Source of the DNA: Cordilura impudica | Taxonomy: Eukaryota; Arthropoda; Insecta; Diptera; Scathophagidae | DNA: 64,000 nt | Direction: 5' to 3' | Assembly: GCA_963682025.1 (NCBI GenBank) | Contig: OY821517.1 | Location: forward strand, 227,020,476-227,084,475 | In this document: positions 1 through 10,518 of the stretch, piece by piece | How the letters are laid out: each line of letters starts with the position of its first letter | How positions within the stretch are numbered: the stretch's first letter is position 1 | Program-made: the position numbers and the translations under genes | The notes under the pieces: generated by a model | What the model was told of the DNA's origin: nothing | Databases searched by the model: none | What the model saw: the letters and a program-made list of their open reading frames with translations, nothing else

Positions 1-470
1 TATAAAATTTAAATAAATATATAATTTTCGAAATGTCAAAATTCGCAAAATATAAAATATTCGAAATATAAAAATTTTCTAAATATGAAAATTTTTTCTA
101 AATATAAATTTAAACTAAAATTTAACTAAAAATTTTCTAAATTAAGAACTTTGCTAAATATAAAATTAATCTAAAAATTTTCCTAAATAAAAAATAAAAT
201 TAAGCTAAAATTAAAATTTTTCCTAAATTTAAAATTTCCCTAAATTTAAAATTTTCCTAAAACAGAATTTTGATAAAATTTAAAAATTCTTCTAAAATTA
301 AAATTGAGCTATATTTAAAAATTTTCCTAAAATTAAAATTTCCCTAAAATTAAAATTTTGCTAAGAAATAAAATTTTGCTAAACTGAAAACTTTTCTAAA
401 AAGTAAATTTTGCTAAAATATAAAAAAAAAAATTAAATAAGTTTTGCTAAACTTAATTTAAAATAACCTT
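1..470. repeat. AT-rich degenerate tandem repeat
   Basis: A loosely repeated unit of about 15-17 bases of the form AAAATTTTCCTAAA or AAATTTTGCTAAA recurs through this stretch with many substitutions. No open frame or RNA gene is visible. It looks like an old simple array or the AT-rich interior of an unrecognised element. Confidence 0.6.
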
Positions 471-539
471 AAAATGAAGGTTCAATAAAACTTGTTAAAC
501 CAATGTAGAAAACCAAACCAAACCAAACTCTTATCATTT

Positions 540-830
540 AGTGGGTTACCTCCAATTAAGATGGAGTCGAGGTAACATGGTAGGGAGGGCTTAAGGGGCA
601 TAACATCCAGTCCCCAATCCCAAGGTAAGTATGGCCATCCGTCCTATTTAGCGTCCGTTTTGTTGACAGTTGTTTTTTTTTAATCGCACGTGAAAATCTG
701 TAGTGCGGTTTCCCTGGGCCTGAGCAAGACCCCACCCATCCGGCGAGCTAGGCCCCTACGCCAGCACGTGCGACCAGCAAAGGCTCAGGGAAACGGAAGC
801 GGATCTTCCACCAACGCCGCACCATTACAA
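540..830. other. GC-richer island, not recognised
   Basis: This block stands out from its AT-rich surroundings in base composition. It contains CCAAACCAAACCAAAC just upstream and a GC-rich segment at 715-820. I could not find a protein domain, TIR pair or tRNA-like promoter in it. It may be the end of an LTR or LINE element, but nothing in the window confirms that. Confidence 0.3.
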
Positions 831-1812
831 ATTTGAATGGAAAATTTAAAAGGGGCAATTTTGTATTCATGTGAATAGTAATGCGTAAGTAATTATACAC
901 AATTTTAAAAATTATATACAATCGCAATCAGATATTTTGTAGGTAAAGCAGAATAATAATTGTATTTGCATAACTACGTAGAACTGTTTTGAAAGCAAAA
1001 AACTCATTGCTTCTTCTTTACTCAGCTCTGTATATACTTTTAATATTGTTCTGTTTGATATCTAATTGAATATGTTGACATTCATGTTGGAATAGGAATA
1101 ACTATTGCAAAGCTAATTAGAACGAAAATTGTGGCGCCATCTAATGTGGCATAGTCACACTGGGCAAAATGAAGTGACACTCTGTTAATGCAAAATAAAT
1201 GTATTTTCCCTAAAGCAAAATATTGCAGAACTTTATATAAATTAAATAATGTGCCAATTTATTTCTAACATGCGGTTATTATGGATATATATACTTATAT
1301 ATAGAATATATGTATATTATTTTATTATTTAATATACATATGTACACATGTAAATACTACACACAAAAAATACAACACCAAAATATTACAAAATGAACAT
1401 CAATGTATTTTATATTACTTTTTTTAGCTAATAAATATTTTTTTTGTGATATAGAGGTTGGCGCTAGCTCCAGCTAGTCATAATGCCAGGTTATACGACA
1501 TATGGATCCCTACACAACCTATGGGCTCGCAAGTGAGGTTAGGGAGAGCCATTTGATTTCAATCATTAAAACTATCAAAGCGAACGGTTATGTAACATAA
1601 CCAGAAAGCATATGAATTGCAGTTAGTCCAGACACCGTGTTAGAAAAATATACACACAAAAAATACAAAATCAAAAGCTATTGTTGTGTTTTTCTTTAAA
1701 TAAATTAATACATAAATTTTTTTTATTGGCAAATTTACATTGTATTTTTTATTAACAACTAGTTAAGCATTATTTGCTTTAAATGTTGGTAAATTTTAAC
1801 TCCCTTTATATA
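831..1812. other. No gene seen
   Basis: AT-rich sequence with short ATATGTA-type runs near 1290-1350 and a small GC-richer patch at 1455-1560. I see no coding region, inverted repeats or RNA gene that I can support. Confidence 0.4.
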
Positions 1813-2490
1813 TTAGTGTCTGCTTGTCGAAAAAATTTTGGATGGATTCTTAACAACTTTCCCGTGACCCAATCGATCTGAAATTTTGCAAAACAATGGA
1901 AACTTGTAAACTTTTCTACCAGAGTAGATAAAAAAAATGTACAAAGGGTTAGTTTTTATTATACAATCGCCACAACACAAGAACAATATAGGCACATCAT
2001 ATTATTCATTTTTTTTTTTACTTTTTCAGAGATTTTCCTGAACCTGTTCACCGATTTTAATGATATATGAAACAAAAATCTTCTCATGCTCTTGGTCAAT
2101 CATCCTCACTAAAAATGATCACCCTAGCTGTCCTATTGAGCGCGTGATTGTGACAAGAACAACATAGAAAATTATATTTTTTCAAGACTTTTTTAGTTCT
2201 TCATTCAAGTCTCGGGCCCTAATCAATCAATTTGGACGGTTTTGAACAGCAAACTTGTCAGAATGATAATGAGTCCTTTTTTTATTCCAACGAGCATACT
2301 AGCTGCCCGATTAAAGTTGTCATCATGATTTCCACAGACGGACAGACGGACATCGCTATATCAACTCCGCTTGTTATAAGGATTACAAATATATATATCT
2401 TATGAGGTCCAGAATTTTTTTTTCTAATTATAACAAACGGAATAACAAACTTATATATACCCTCTGCACACTGGCGTGGAGGGTATAAAA
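1813..2490 (+). mobile_element. mini-me/DINE-like element, diverged subfamily
   Basis: The segment ends with a short GACGGACA tract (2336-2352), a TATATATA run and a terminal GGAGGGTATAAAA. This is the arrangement of the non-autonomous mini-me class of dipteran repeats: a (GTCY)n proto-microsatellite, a TA-rich run and a GGGTATA end. It differs in sequence from the five better copies elsewhere in the window. The left limit is uncertain. No gene is expected in this class. Confidence 0.5.
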
Positions 2491-2879
2491 AATCCACATA
2501 AATCCGCACACGTCTTCATTCGTCGTTGTTTTAGTGGCGACTAAATGCAAGAGGCAAGAGCGTAAGAATACAAGTAAGTTGAGCAGAGACAATTGTCCTA
2601 TGAAATGAACAGCACTATTCTAAAACTAAACATTGATAATTGTATTGTTAATGGGAAAATTGATCTAGCGCAATTTTTTCCAAAACTTGAAAAAATTAGT
2701 TGGCAATAACAGTTTCAATAAATTAAAGATTGCAATCAATGATGAATTATTTAGATATGTCGACATTAATGAATTTAAATAATTAGGCAATGAATCTCTT
2801 AAAAAGGTAACAATCGCGATAACACCAAAAATTATTACAATTGGTTCTGCAGACTAAAATCAGAAACTGGAAATCACGA

Positions 2880-4195
2880 GGTGTTTAGAATAAATAAAAA
2901 GATATTATAGTTGGGAGAACATTACCATGGATGAAAAAAAACTGCATTAAAAAATGCAAGCTCAATAAGTCAGGTATCAAGCACATTGAACCTTTGCTAA
3001 AGACAAGCACTCCTACTAGGGCATTTGACACGATTCAAATTGACACGGTAGGACCACTACCCAGGTCATTTCAGAACAATGAATACGCGGTCAGCATCAT
3101 TTGCAATTTGCAAAGTAGTTGCGAAAGCAATAGTTGAGAATTGTATTTTGATTCATGGGAATATAAGAACCATTATTACTGATATGGGTACACAATACAA
3201 AAATGAAATCTTTAGAGGAATCTGCCAATTGCTAAAGATCGAGCACAGAACGGCAACACCGTATCACCACCAAACGGTAGGAACTGTGGAGCGTAGTCAC
3301 AAAACATTAAACGAATATCTCAGGTCATACCTTAGTTCAAACAAAACCAATTGGGATGAATGAATGTACATATAACTCCCTTCTCTGTAAGACTATTTGG
3401 TGTGTCTTTTGATAATCTTTTAAAAATTAGAGCTCTAATTTTTATGCACAAAATTATTTACACAAAAAAACCTAGCTATCTAATCGTAAAATTGCAATTT
3501 GCCAGATCTGATACAGGAAGAAAGCTCATAACTCCCATTCATAGGACCTTGCCTCAGAACAGCAATTCTTTGTGCACGTAGTTCGTCTTTGGAATGCACT
3601 TCCACAAACTTATCAACTAACAAGCAACGCAAGTCTTTTTAGAAAATAAATTTTTGATTATTTTGAATAGTTAAATCTTTGAAATTTTTGTATTTTGTTA
3701 TTTTTATTTTTTGGGTACATTATACCCTTATAATTAATTAATCCTGAACTGTAATTGTAAGAATAATTTTCTTACATACGCATATAATACAACGCCATCG
3801 ACAACACATGGGTATACTCCATTCGAGTTAGTTTATGGTAAAACACCACCATCTTACGACTTTATAGGATAAAGTGTTTCACCATTCTATAATATTGACA
3901 ACTATGGTCAGGAACTCAGGTTTAGACTGCAATTAGCATAGGCAAGAGCAAACGAATTTGTTGAAACAGCGAAAAACAATCCAATTTTAAATTTGATGGA
4001 AAAGTAAAACTACAACCGATTCAAGTGAACGATATGGTTTATCTTTGTGATGAATCTAGACACTAACTAGATAGCATGTATAAAGATCCATATCAGGTAC
4101 TTGACATCGATGACAAAAACAATTGTACAATTCAAATAGATATTAAAACAAAACAATTAGTACATAAAAATAGACTTAAGAAAAATAAAACATAA
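2880..4195 (+). pseudogene. Gypsy integrase remnant
   Basis: Broken remains of an LTR-retrotransposon integrase, the enzyme that inserts retroelement cDNA into the genome. Visible pieces in order: a degraded HHCC-like region (2905-2975), the first catalytic Asp in TIQIDTVGP (about 3036), the second in IITDMGTQ (about 3175), the catalytic Glu in GTVERSHKTLNEY (about 3285), then TPFELVYGKTP (about 3810) and the C-terminal PYQV and VHKNRLKKN region ending near 4195. Stop codons and frameshifts are frequent after 3860. It is interrupted at about 3370-3775 by a LINE tail. Sequence is closest in style to the 412-like elements at 26-46 kb, but it is a separate, older copy with no LTR that I can see. 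Confidence 0.75.
3366..3775 (+). mobile_element. 5'-truncated LINE tail inside the integrase remnant
   Basis: The insert encodes a typical LINE reverse-transcriptase C-terminus (RLWNALP-like motif near 3585-3610 after a frameshift, then a stop) followed by an AT-rich 3' UTR. TACATA flanks both sides (about 3366 and 3776) and is a candidate target duplication. The integrase reading resumes right after it with AYNTTPSTT-like codons. Length about 400 bp fits the strong 5' truncation common for LINEs. Confidence 0.6.
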
Positions 4196-4257
4196 CGATA
4201 ACAAATCCTTAGCACTGTAGTGTTTATTTTACAATACGACTAATTTTAAACAAGTCC

Positions 4258-4342
4258 TGTTAAAAATATCAAAAAGTTTTGATACGTGTGTATCATTGTT
4301 GCTACAACATATTGAAGCAACCGTTGCCTGGTGTGTAGCCAG
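4258..4342 (+). mobile_element. Partial MITE copy, target of element D
   Basis: Matches the minus strand of the complete MITE at 50185-50349, ending in CCTGGTGTGTAGCCAG. The expected last bases (CAT, then TA) are found beyond the retrotransposon at 12164-12168, so element D inserted four bases from the MITE end. The left half of the MITE is missing or unrecognisable. Confidence 0.75.
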
Positions 4343-5321
4343 TGTTGTGAAACAGAGTTTCACATAGCATAGCATTATAATGTAATAGTAGAATAATATA
4401 GTATAATAGTATAATATAATTCAGCGGCATAATATAATATAAATAATATAATAATCTAATGTAACTAGTTATAGCTACAATGATCAGTAATTTTTACAGA
4501 TCATTAATTTTTACAGACGTGAGTGTAAATGATCAGTCATACAAACGTATATCAGTCGTGACTTTGCATAAAACAATTCGTCATTGCGACGTCCGTATTA
4601 CCATGCACTACTCTGCATGTTTTTTTTTTTGTCATATGCTTATTTTCTTTTTTGGTTCATTTAATTCTGTTTCCCATATGCTAAGTCATTACTTTTTTTT
4701 ATGAAAGTTCTGCATTAGGGTAGAGTAATGCGATATTGCTTCCGCGTATACGGTAGCGTTTATTAAATGACATATTTTTGTTTTGTTTTGATTGAATCAC
4801 TTCATTTAACGAATAAAGTGTACCATGGCCATAAGACTGGTCATTGGTTTATTGTTTTTGTTTTTGTTTATATTATTGTATATTGTATATATTATTAGTA
4901 GTGTGGTATTTTGTTCTTGTTTTTCTTTTTGTATCATAATATTACTGTTTGCATTTTTTATTAATTTTTTGTTATTGGTGTTATTTTTTTTAATGTAGGT
5001 CTCATTTTTAATTGTCATTCAATTTATTTGTTATTGTTTTGTATTTTTATTGTTTTAATTCTTAAGATTTAATTTTAAGAAAAGATGTATAAACAAAGAA
5101 GTAGATAGCTAGAGCAGAGAGTGGTAAAACAAGCTCTGACTAGAAACCTACTCAGGTAGTAAAGTCCGCGACTTGTGTTTATTTTTTTTCTTTCCTTACA
5201 GCTACATTGGTGCCATTTGGGCGCCGACAAAAAACGCAAGCCTGCACTTTAACATAATAGGCAACCCATAGGGACCTTCTTGTTTTCTTTTGTTCCTTTG
5301 TTTGGGGAGTAAGCCCCAACA
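4343..5321 (+). repeat. 5' LTR of element D
   Basis: 979 bp, TGTTG...CAACA. It is repeated at 10494-12159 once the mini-me at 10773-11493 is set aside. Alignment by eye shows scattered substitutions (for example at the junction of the mini-me insertion), so the element is not brand new. It contains many TATA-like runs (4380-4460) but no single promoter that I can defend. Confidence 0.85.
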
Positions 5322-5325
5322 TTAA

Positions 5326-5340
5326 TGGCGCAGCCGGTCT
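5326..5340 (+). promoter_or_regulatory. Primer binding site, tRNA-Ser type
   Basis: TGGCGCAGCCGGTCT lies four bases after the LTR end. It resembles the tRNA-Ser primer site of 297/17.6-type Gypsy elements (TGGCGCAGTCGGTAGG) with one mismatch in the first 12 bases. Confidence 0.75.
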
Positions 5341-5341
5341 T

Positions 5342-6800
5342 CGGACCAAAAATCGTTTCGGCATTAGGCCGCAATTTGATTCATTTTTTTTTTTAATGTT
5401 TAGGTAGTTAATTTTCAAATTGGTTTTTTTTTTATGGGTTTCTTGTTTAGGAATAAGGTAGATTAATTTGTGTTTATAGCATTTTGGGGAAGATTTTTCC
5501 AAATTGCTCCCATTCTCGGTTTCGTATGACGATGGGAGCAATCTGGTAATAGGTTAAGGATAATTAATATTTTAGATATTTTGGGTTTTATGGTAGTAGT
5601 TATTAATAGTTTTAATGCTGTTTTCGATACATTTATTTTTTATATAGTTCGGTATTGTTTTTTTTTTTTGGTTTTTTTTGTTTGTCTTTTTATATATGAG
5701 AGGGTACCGATATGGACTGGGTCATACGGGATAATAGACCTATGGGACAACTACGGTACGCATATGGGAGAACTCGCAAATGGCATAATATCTATGTAAG
5801 AACGCTTCGGGGCTAGAGAGAAGGAGTACGCACGGGGTTTTCGAAAGGGCCATTCACGTATATTCTCCCTAGTTGTTAATGGGAATCGTGAACTGAAAGC
5901 ATATGTCCATCATTTAGTTGTATACATACGTCCATAATGAAGTTTTTTTTATTATTTTATGCTGTGTATTTGAGGTGGTGAGGGGAAGGTTGGGGGTTTA
6001 CGCGAAACCAGCCGACAAGTGTATCCCACCAGGAAGCCTCAGTTTTTTTTTATATGGAGGGTGATGCCATGTATAGTGGGCACCCCTCAGTAGTAGAGAA
6101 TGGTTCAACGGGATGAACCTGGTAGGGGAGTTAGAAGCGAGTCTCGCAAAATTCGCGGCTTATACTGTGGGGAGGGTTTTTGCCGAGAATAGCCTCACAG
6201 CGGCCCAGTTCCGGTTTGCTGAATGCAGTAGGAAACTGTTCTACTCCGGGAAAGTATGACGTGCTGTGTGCTGTCATGCCTTATATGAGTGGCGGTGTTT
6301 AGGAAGGACACGTGCCTTAATTGGTTTTCATTGGGAGTATGGTTGATTGGACATATTGTAGTTTTAGTCAGGCCGCCGGTAGCTCGGCGATAGGATGACC
6401 TTTAAGTGTAGGGGTTCTTGTTTCATTAGAATGAATGTATATTTCTACGGTGGCAATACTTTGTGCGAAGTATGGTTGTATCACACGAGGGGTACCGGTG
6501 ACGATGGCTCTCCAGTATAGCCATCTACTCTGTGCCGTACTCTGTGTAAAGTAATCTATGTGGTGAAATCGGTGGTGATGGCTATCCAGCATAGCCATCT
6601 TTATGGCTGCCGTACGCCGTGGTTAGGTCCAGTTAGTCCCAACATTACTAGCAAGAGTATGGCGGTTATGATAGTTGTTATTCCGAGTAGTTTTATTTAG
6701 TGAAGATGGTCGCCACACTCCTGCGGTTGGGCCGACGAGGCTGTCGGGGTACCCTTCAGATAAATAGGAAGAGATATTTAAAAAAAGGGTAAATAAAAAA
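5342..6800 (+). other. Non-coding interior of D with local duplication
   Basis: No frame longer than about 120 codons and none resembling gag. The part from 5780 to 6760 is notably richer in G+C than the surroundings. A segment of about 44 bases around ATGGCTCTCCAGTATAGCCATC (6502-6540) recurs with changes at 6576-6612, so it arose by local duplication. It could be leader or packaging RNA, or sequence captured from elsewhere. Confidence 0.45.
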
Positions 6801-6806
6801 AAAAAT

Positions 6807-7122
6807 GGGAGATCTCCCCACGTTTTAAAAACAAAATGGTAGTAAGAAAAAAAAAAATTGAAGGAAAAGATGGGAGATCTCCCCAGAAAAAGAAAAAACA
6901 AAAAAATATGAGAAAAGATGGGAGATCTCCCCGTATAACAACAAATATATATATGAGCAAAAGATGGGAGATCTCCCCATGTAAAAAAAGGATAAAAAAA
7001 ATATGAAAGAAAAATGGGAGGTCTCCCCAAGTAATAATAGAACGAAAAAATGGGAGGTCTCCCCATATAAAAGGAGAAAAGAAATTATATTAATTATAAG
7101 AACAAAAAATGGGAGGTCCCCC
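6807..7122 (+). repeat. Seven dispersed GGGAGATCTCCCC palindromes
   Basis: Copies start at 6807, 6872, 6920, 6966, 7016, 7052 and 7111. The first four are GGGAGATCTCCCC (a perfect 12-bp palindrome plus C), the next two are GGGAGGTCTCCCC, and the last is a shortened GGGAGGTCCCCC. They are separated by 23-52 bases of A-rich spacer. Minus-strand frames across the array repeat a GRPPIFS/GDLPSF-like peptide, which only mirrors the DNA repeat. Confidence 0.85.
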
Positions 7123-7940
7123 ATGGATAAAAAAAAATATATAATAAATATATAATAAAAAAAAGGTAAATAAAAAAAGGGGTAGAAAAAATATATTAGC
7201 ATATATACAGAAAAAAAAATAAAGTATTTAAATTAAATTGGAGGACGGAAATTATTCCCGATTCGATTTTAAGAAAAAATATAAATCTTGTTATATGAAG
7301 AAAAATTTTTTTTTTAATTTGAAAAGTATAACTATCGTAATGTATATATATGAAGAAATGTATATATATAGTAAAAGTTAATTAGATTTTCGGATAGTAT
7401 CAGTAATGTTTCGTTTTTCCATGTAGTTGGTTATATTATATCTGTTTGTTTGTTCATATAGTTGGTCATATTAGTAAAGTTAGGAAATTCCAACCCAAGT
7501 CCACGGGGAACGGGGCGGGGCAACAGTCATCCAGAAAACGGTAGAGGCAGCGGAGAGCAGTAGGCTGACATGGCTGAAGGGTGGCCACATGACAGACATA
7601 AGGGTGAATGCCGGTACGGAGCTAGTGATTAAACCCCAAATGCAAGGGCGAATTGCGACTGAGTCCATCGAGAATTCTGTATGAGATGGATTCGCTATTG
7701 GTTTATGCCAGCGAAACGGCAACCCAAGGGCAATGCCGGCAGTCACACAGTGGTTATGATAGAAAAGGTTGTCTAAAGCTAGTCGGCAGGATGGTCAGTG
7801 AGGGAAGGGGTCAGGCTGATTCATGGGCTATGTATTTGCCTTGGACCAACAACGAAATGTCTCCTGGTTTGGTTCCAGCGAAACATTCCTGTTTATTTTG
7901 TCAGGGATGTTGTCAAGAGGAAAGTTAAGATGAACTATAT

Positions 7941-9873
7941 GAGATTGCCTTAACGCCGAGTGCCATAAAGTCGAATAGGCCTTAAGTCCCATTCAATGGG
8001 ACATAAAGTCAAATTTTTTAATATTGAGACGCAAAGCCGAATCGGCTTTATGGCTCAAAGTAAATATTAAAATTCGACTTTATGTCTCATTTCGGCGAGA
8101 TTTTAGTTTACGTGGCTTAGGTTGGTGTCTCTGCTAACAAATATTCAAAATAAAATACAGGGCTACATTTTTTAAACACACAGGCTTATTATTATTAAAA
8201 CAAAAACTTATTTTTCCTTTTACAGAATATTTTCAATGAAAATTAGGAATTTTCCCTTTTACAGAATGTTTTAAATGAAAATTAGGGATTTTCCCTTTTA
8301 CAGAATGTCTTAAATGAAAATTACGGATTTTCCCTTTCACAGAATGTTTTCAATGAAAATTAGGAATTTTCTCTTTTACAGAATGTTTTTCTTTTACAAA
8401 CTGATAAAGAAAAAATGAATTAGCAATAATTTAATATCATCATAATAATATAACATTATAATTAGATGAACTAAACTAAGTTTTTAATAACATGTGTCAA
8501 CCTGTATTATTACTTTATAAAAGTGCATTTGGCAATGACATTGATCAATTCATATTACATACATATATGTTAATAGTTTAATAGTGATACACGTGTTGTA
8601 ATATTTGTATTATAAAAAAATGCCATTAGGATTGCTAATTTTCTGTAAAAGGGAAAATCCCTAATTTTCAATTAAAACATTCTGTAAAAGGAAAAATCCC
8701 TAATTTTCATTTAAATCATTTTCTGTTGTATATTTTCTGTTGTTTGGATTTGTATTTAATTTTGTAACAAAAAAGAAACAACAATAAAAATAAATAAAAA
8801 ACAAAAAAAAAACAAAACAAGTAAGAAAATTATAGTCGGTCTAGACCGACTATACGATACCCTATACCATGCGTTTAGAAACCCTATCTCTTAGGCCCAA
8901 CTAACTGAACATAGAAAATAAGCAAAAACCAAATTTAAGTGGGATTTTTATTAATTTTTTTGGCTGCAGATATGAAAAAGTTCATATCGGATGCTATATC
9001 TATAAAGGGACTAGGTCCAAAAATGGACCGATCCTGATCATGTTTGGTAAAGTCTCTTGTATTTTGCAAAAATATGTACAAACAAAATTTGAGAAGAATC
9101 AGTACAATATTTTTGTTTTTTAATAGATTTAAGTGAAGATCGGGAAGCAGCTCTATATGGGGTCAAAGGGATCATTTTTGGACTACTCATTAGTGGATGT
9201 AATGAACGCATACAAACCCAATTTGAGTAAGATCTATATGACAATTTGGATCTTATGGCAATTTATGTCGATTTCATATGGGTAATTTGTATGGGGGCTA
9301 GGTCTGAACATGGACCGATTCTCACCAATTTCAATAGCGTTCATCCCATGGCCGATAAAAGCTTATATACCAAATTTCGTCAAAATATATTCATATTTGC
9401 GACCTGCAGTTTGATTACAAGCTTTACATGGACACACAGACGGACGGACGGACGGACGGACGGACGGACGGACGGACGGACGGACGGACGGACATTGTTA
9501 AATCAACTCAGAAAGTGATTCTGATTCGATCGGTATAATTAAAGATGGGTCTAGGTCAAATATTTTTGGTTGTTACAAACAGCAGCACAAAGTCATTATA
9601 CCCAAACCACATAGTGGTATAGGGTATAAAAACAAAACAAAAAAAATTCATATATTTGTATAACAAAAAACAAAAAAATTAATGGTACTTTTGCTTAATC
9701 AAAAAAATTGACTTTAAGTCTCATTTGCTTTTTAAAATTTGACTTTAAGTCTCAATCGATACAAATCGAAAATCGGCTTTATGTCTCAATTTTGAAAATT
9801 TGACTTTATGTCCGATTGAGTGGGCCTTAAGGTCTATTCGACTTTATGACACTCGGTGTTAAGGCACCCTCTC
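7941..9873. mobile_element. Foldback/MULE-like TIR element with 9-bp TSD
   Basis: Flanked by the exact 9-bp duplication GAACTATAT (7932-7940 and 9874-9882). The ends are inverted repeats of about 80 bp that start GAGA and contain GCCTTAACGCCGAGTG on the left and its near complement on the right. Inside the left arm a 39-bp unit (TTTTCCCTTTTACAGAATG...) is repeated in tandem about 4.5 times (8210-8395), and inverted copies lie at 8640-8720. Long inverted arms built of short tandem units plus a 9-bp TSD are typical of Foldback and Mutator-like elements. There is no transposase. A mini-me has inserted at 8820. Confidence 0.85.
8820..9629 (+). mobile_element. mini-me-like element, longest copy
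   Basis: Begins with the palindrome AGTCGGTCTAGACCGACT and GATACCCTATACC. It contains a pure (CGGA)n run of about 13 units (9441-9494) and ends GGTATAGGGTATAAAA. Nearly the same sequence occurs at 10773-11493, 18828-19625, 22555-22951 and 60418-60879. It is non-coding; the 90-codon frame at 9246 only reads through the microsatellite. Confidence 0.8.
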
Positions 9874-10191
9874 GAACTATATTCATTTAGCAAAGCAGCA
9901 AGCTGATTCCTGTGGCGATGACGTAACGATTTGCATCATTTCGCATCATTTGAAAATTTTCGGTTTTCGCTTTGGATCACCATTTGCGACCAGTTGCATC
10001 ATCGATGGTGATCGGGGAGAGATCAGGGCTTATGTTGAATACTACAATAAGCGCCAATTGACTAACGGGAAATTAACAACCCGTTGCTGAAAGTATTGTC
10101 CCCAACGTCGTCGGATCGCCTTTTGTGCTTCATCCAAGCGACAGTTTGGTCATTTTCAGCAGCCTTAGCACTAGTATCCTATCAACCGTAG

Positions 10192-10518
10192 TATCAAACT
10201 GGAGTATATCAACATCAATATCATCGTCAGCATCAATATCAACATCATCATCAGCATCAATATAAACATCATCATCAGCATCAATATCAACATCAACATC
10301 ATCATCAGCACCAATATCAACATCAACATCATCATCAGCATCAACGTCATCAGCGGCATCATCATCAGCATCAACGTCATCAGCAGCAACATAATTATCA
10401 CCATCAGCAGAATCAGCGGCAGCAGAAGCAGCGTGCCAGTTCAGTGTCGCTGGTAAACGATGTGGGAATCGTTTCCGCGGAAAGGGGGAGGAATGTTGTG
10501 AAACAGAGTTTCACATAG
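10192..10518 (+). other. Gln/His-rich open frame ending in the LTR
   Basis: After a TAG at 10189 one frame stays open through a CAN-trinucleotide tract (10210-10420), encoding long runs of Gln, His and Tyr. It then runs through a short non-repetitive tail and stops at TAG 10516, inside the 3' LTR. The position, last frame before the polypurine tract, is where the end of a retrotransposon gene is usually found. No domain is recognisable and no ATG is seen, so it may only be a decayed gag tail or repeat expansion. Confidence 0.3.
10481..10493 (+). promoter_or_regulatory. Polypurine tract of element D
   Basis: AAAGGGGGAGGAA directly abuts the TG start of the 3' LTR. This is the expected plus-strand primer site in LTR retrotransposon reverse transcription and supports the LTR boundary. 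Confidence 0.85.

Noticed and set aside
6807..7122. CRISPR-like array
   Set aside because: Short palindromic repeats with irregular A-rich spacers inside a retrotransposon of a eukaryote; no cas genes and irregular spacing.
6623..7202. Three overlapping minus-strand frames encoding Phe/Gly/Pro-rich peptides
   Set aside because: They translate the palindromic DNA repeat and T-rich spacers; no start context, no domain.
9246..9518. 90-codon frame ending in Thr-Asp-Gly-Arg repeats
   Set aside because: Translation of the mini-me microsatellite; the same frame is broken in other copies.
10171..10404. Minus-strand frame of Met/Leu repeats
   Set aside because: It is the complement of the CAN trinucleotide tract; composition artefact.
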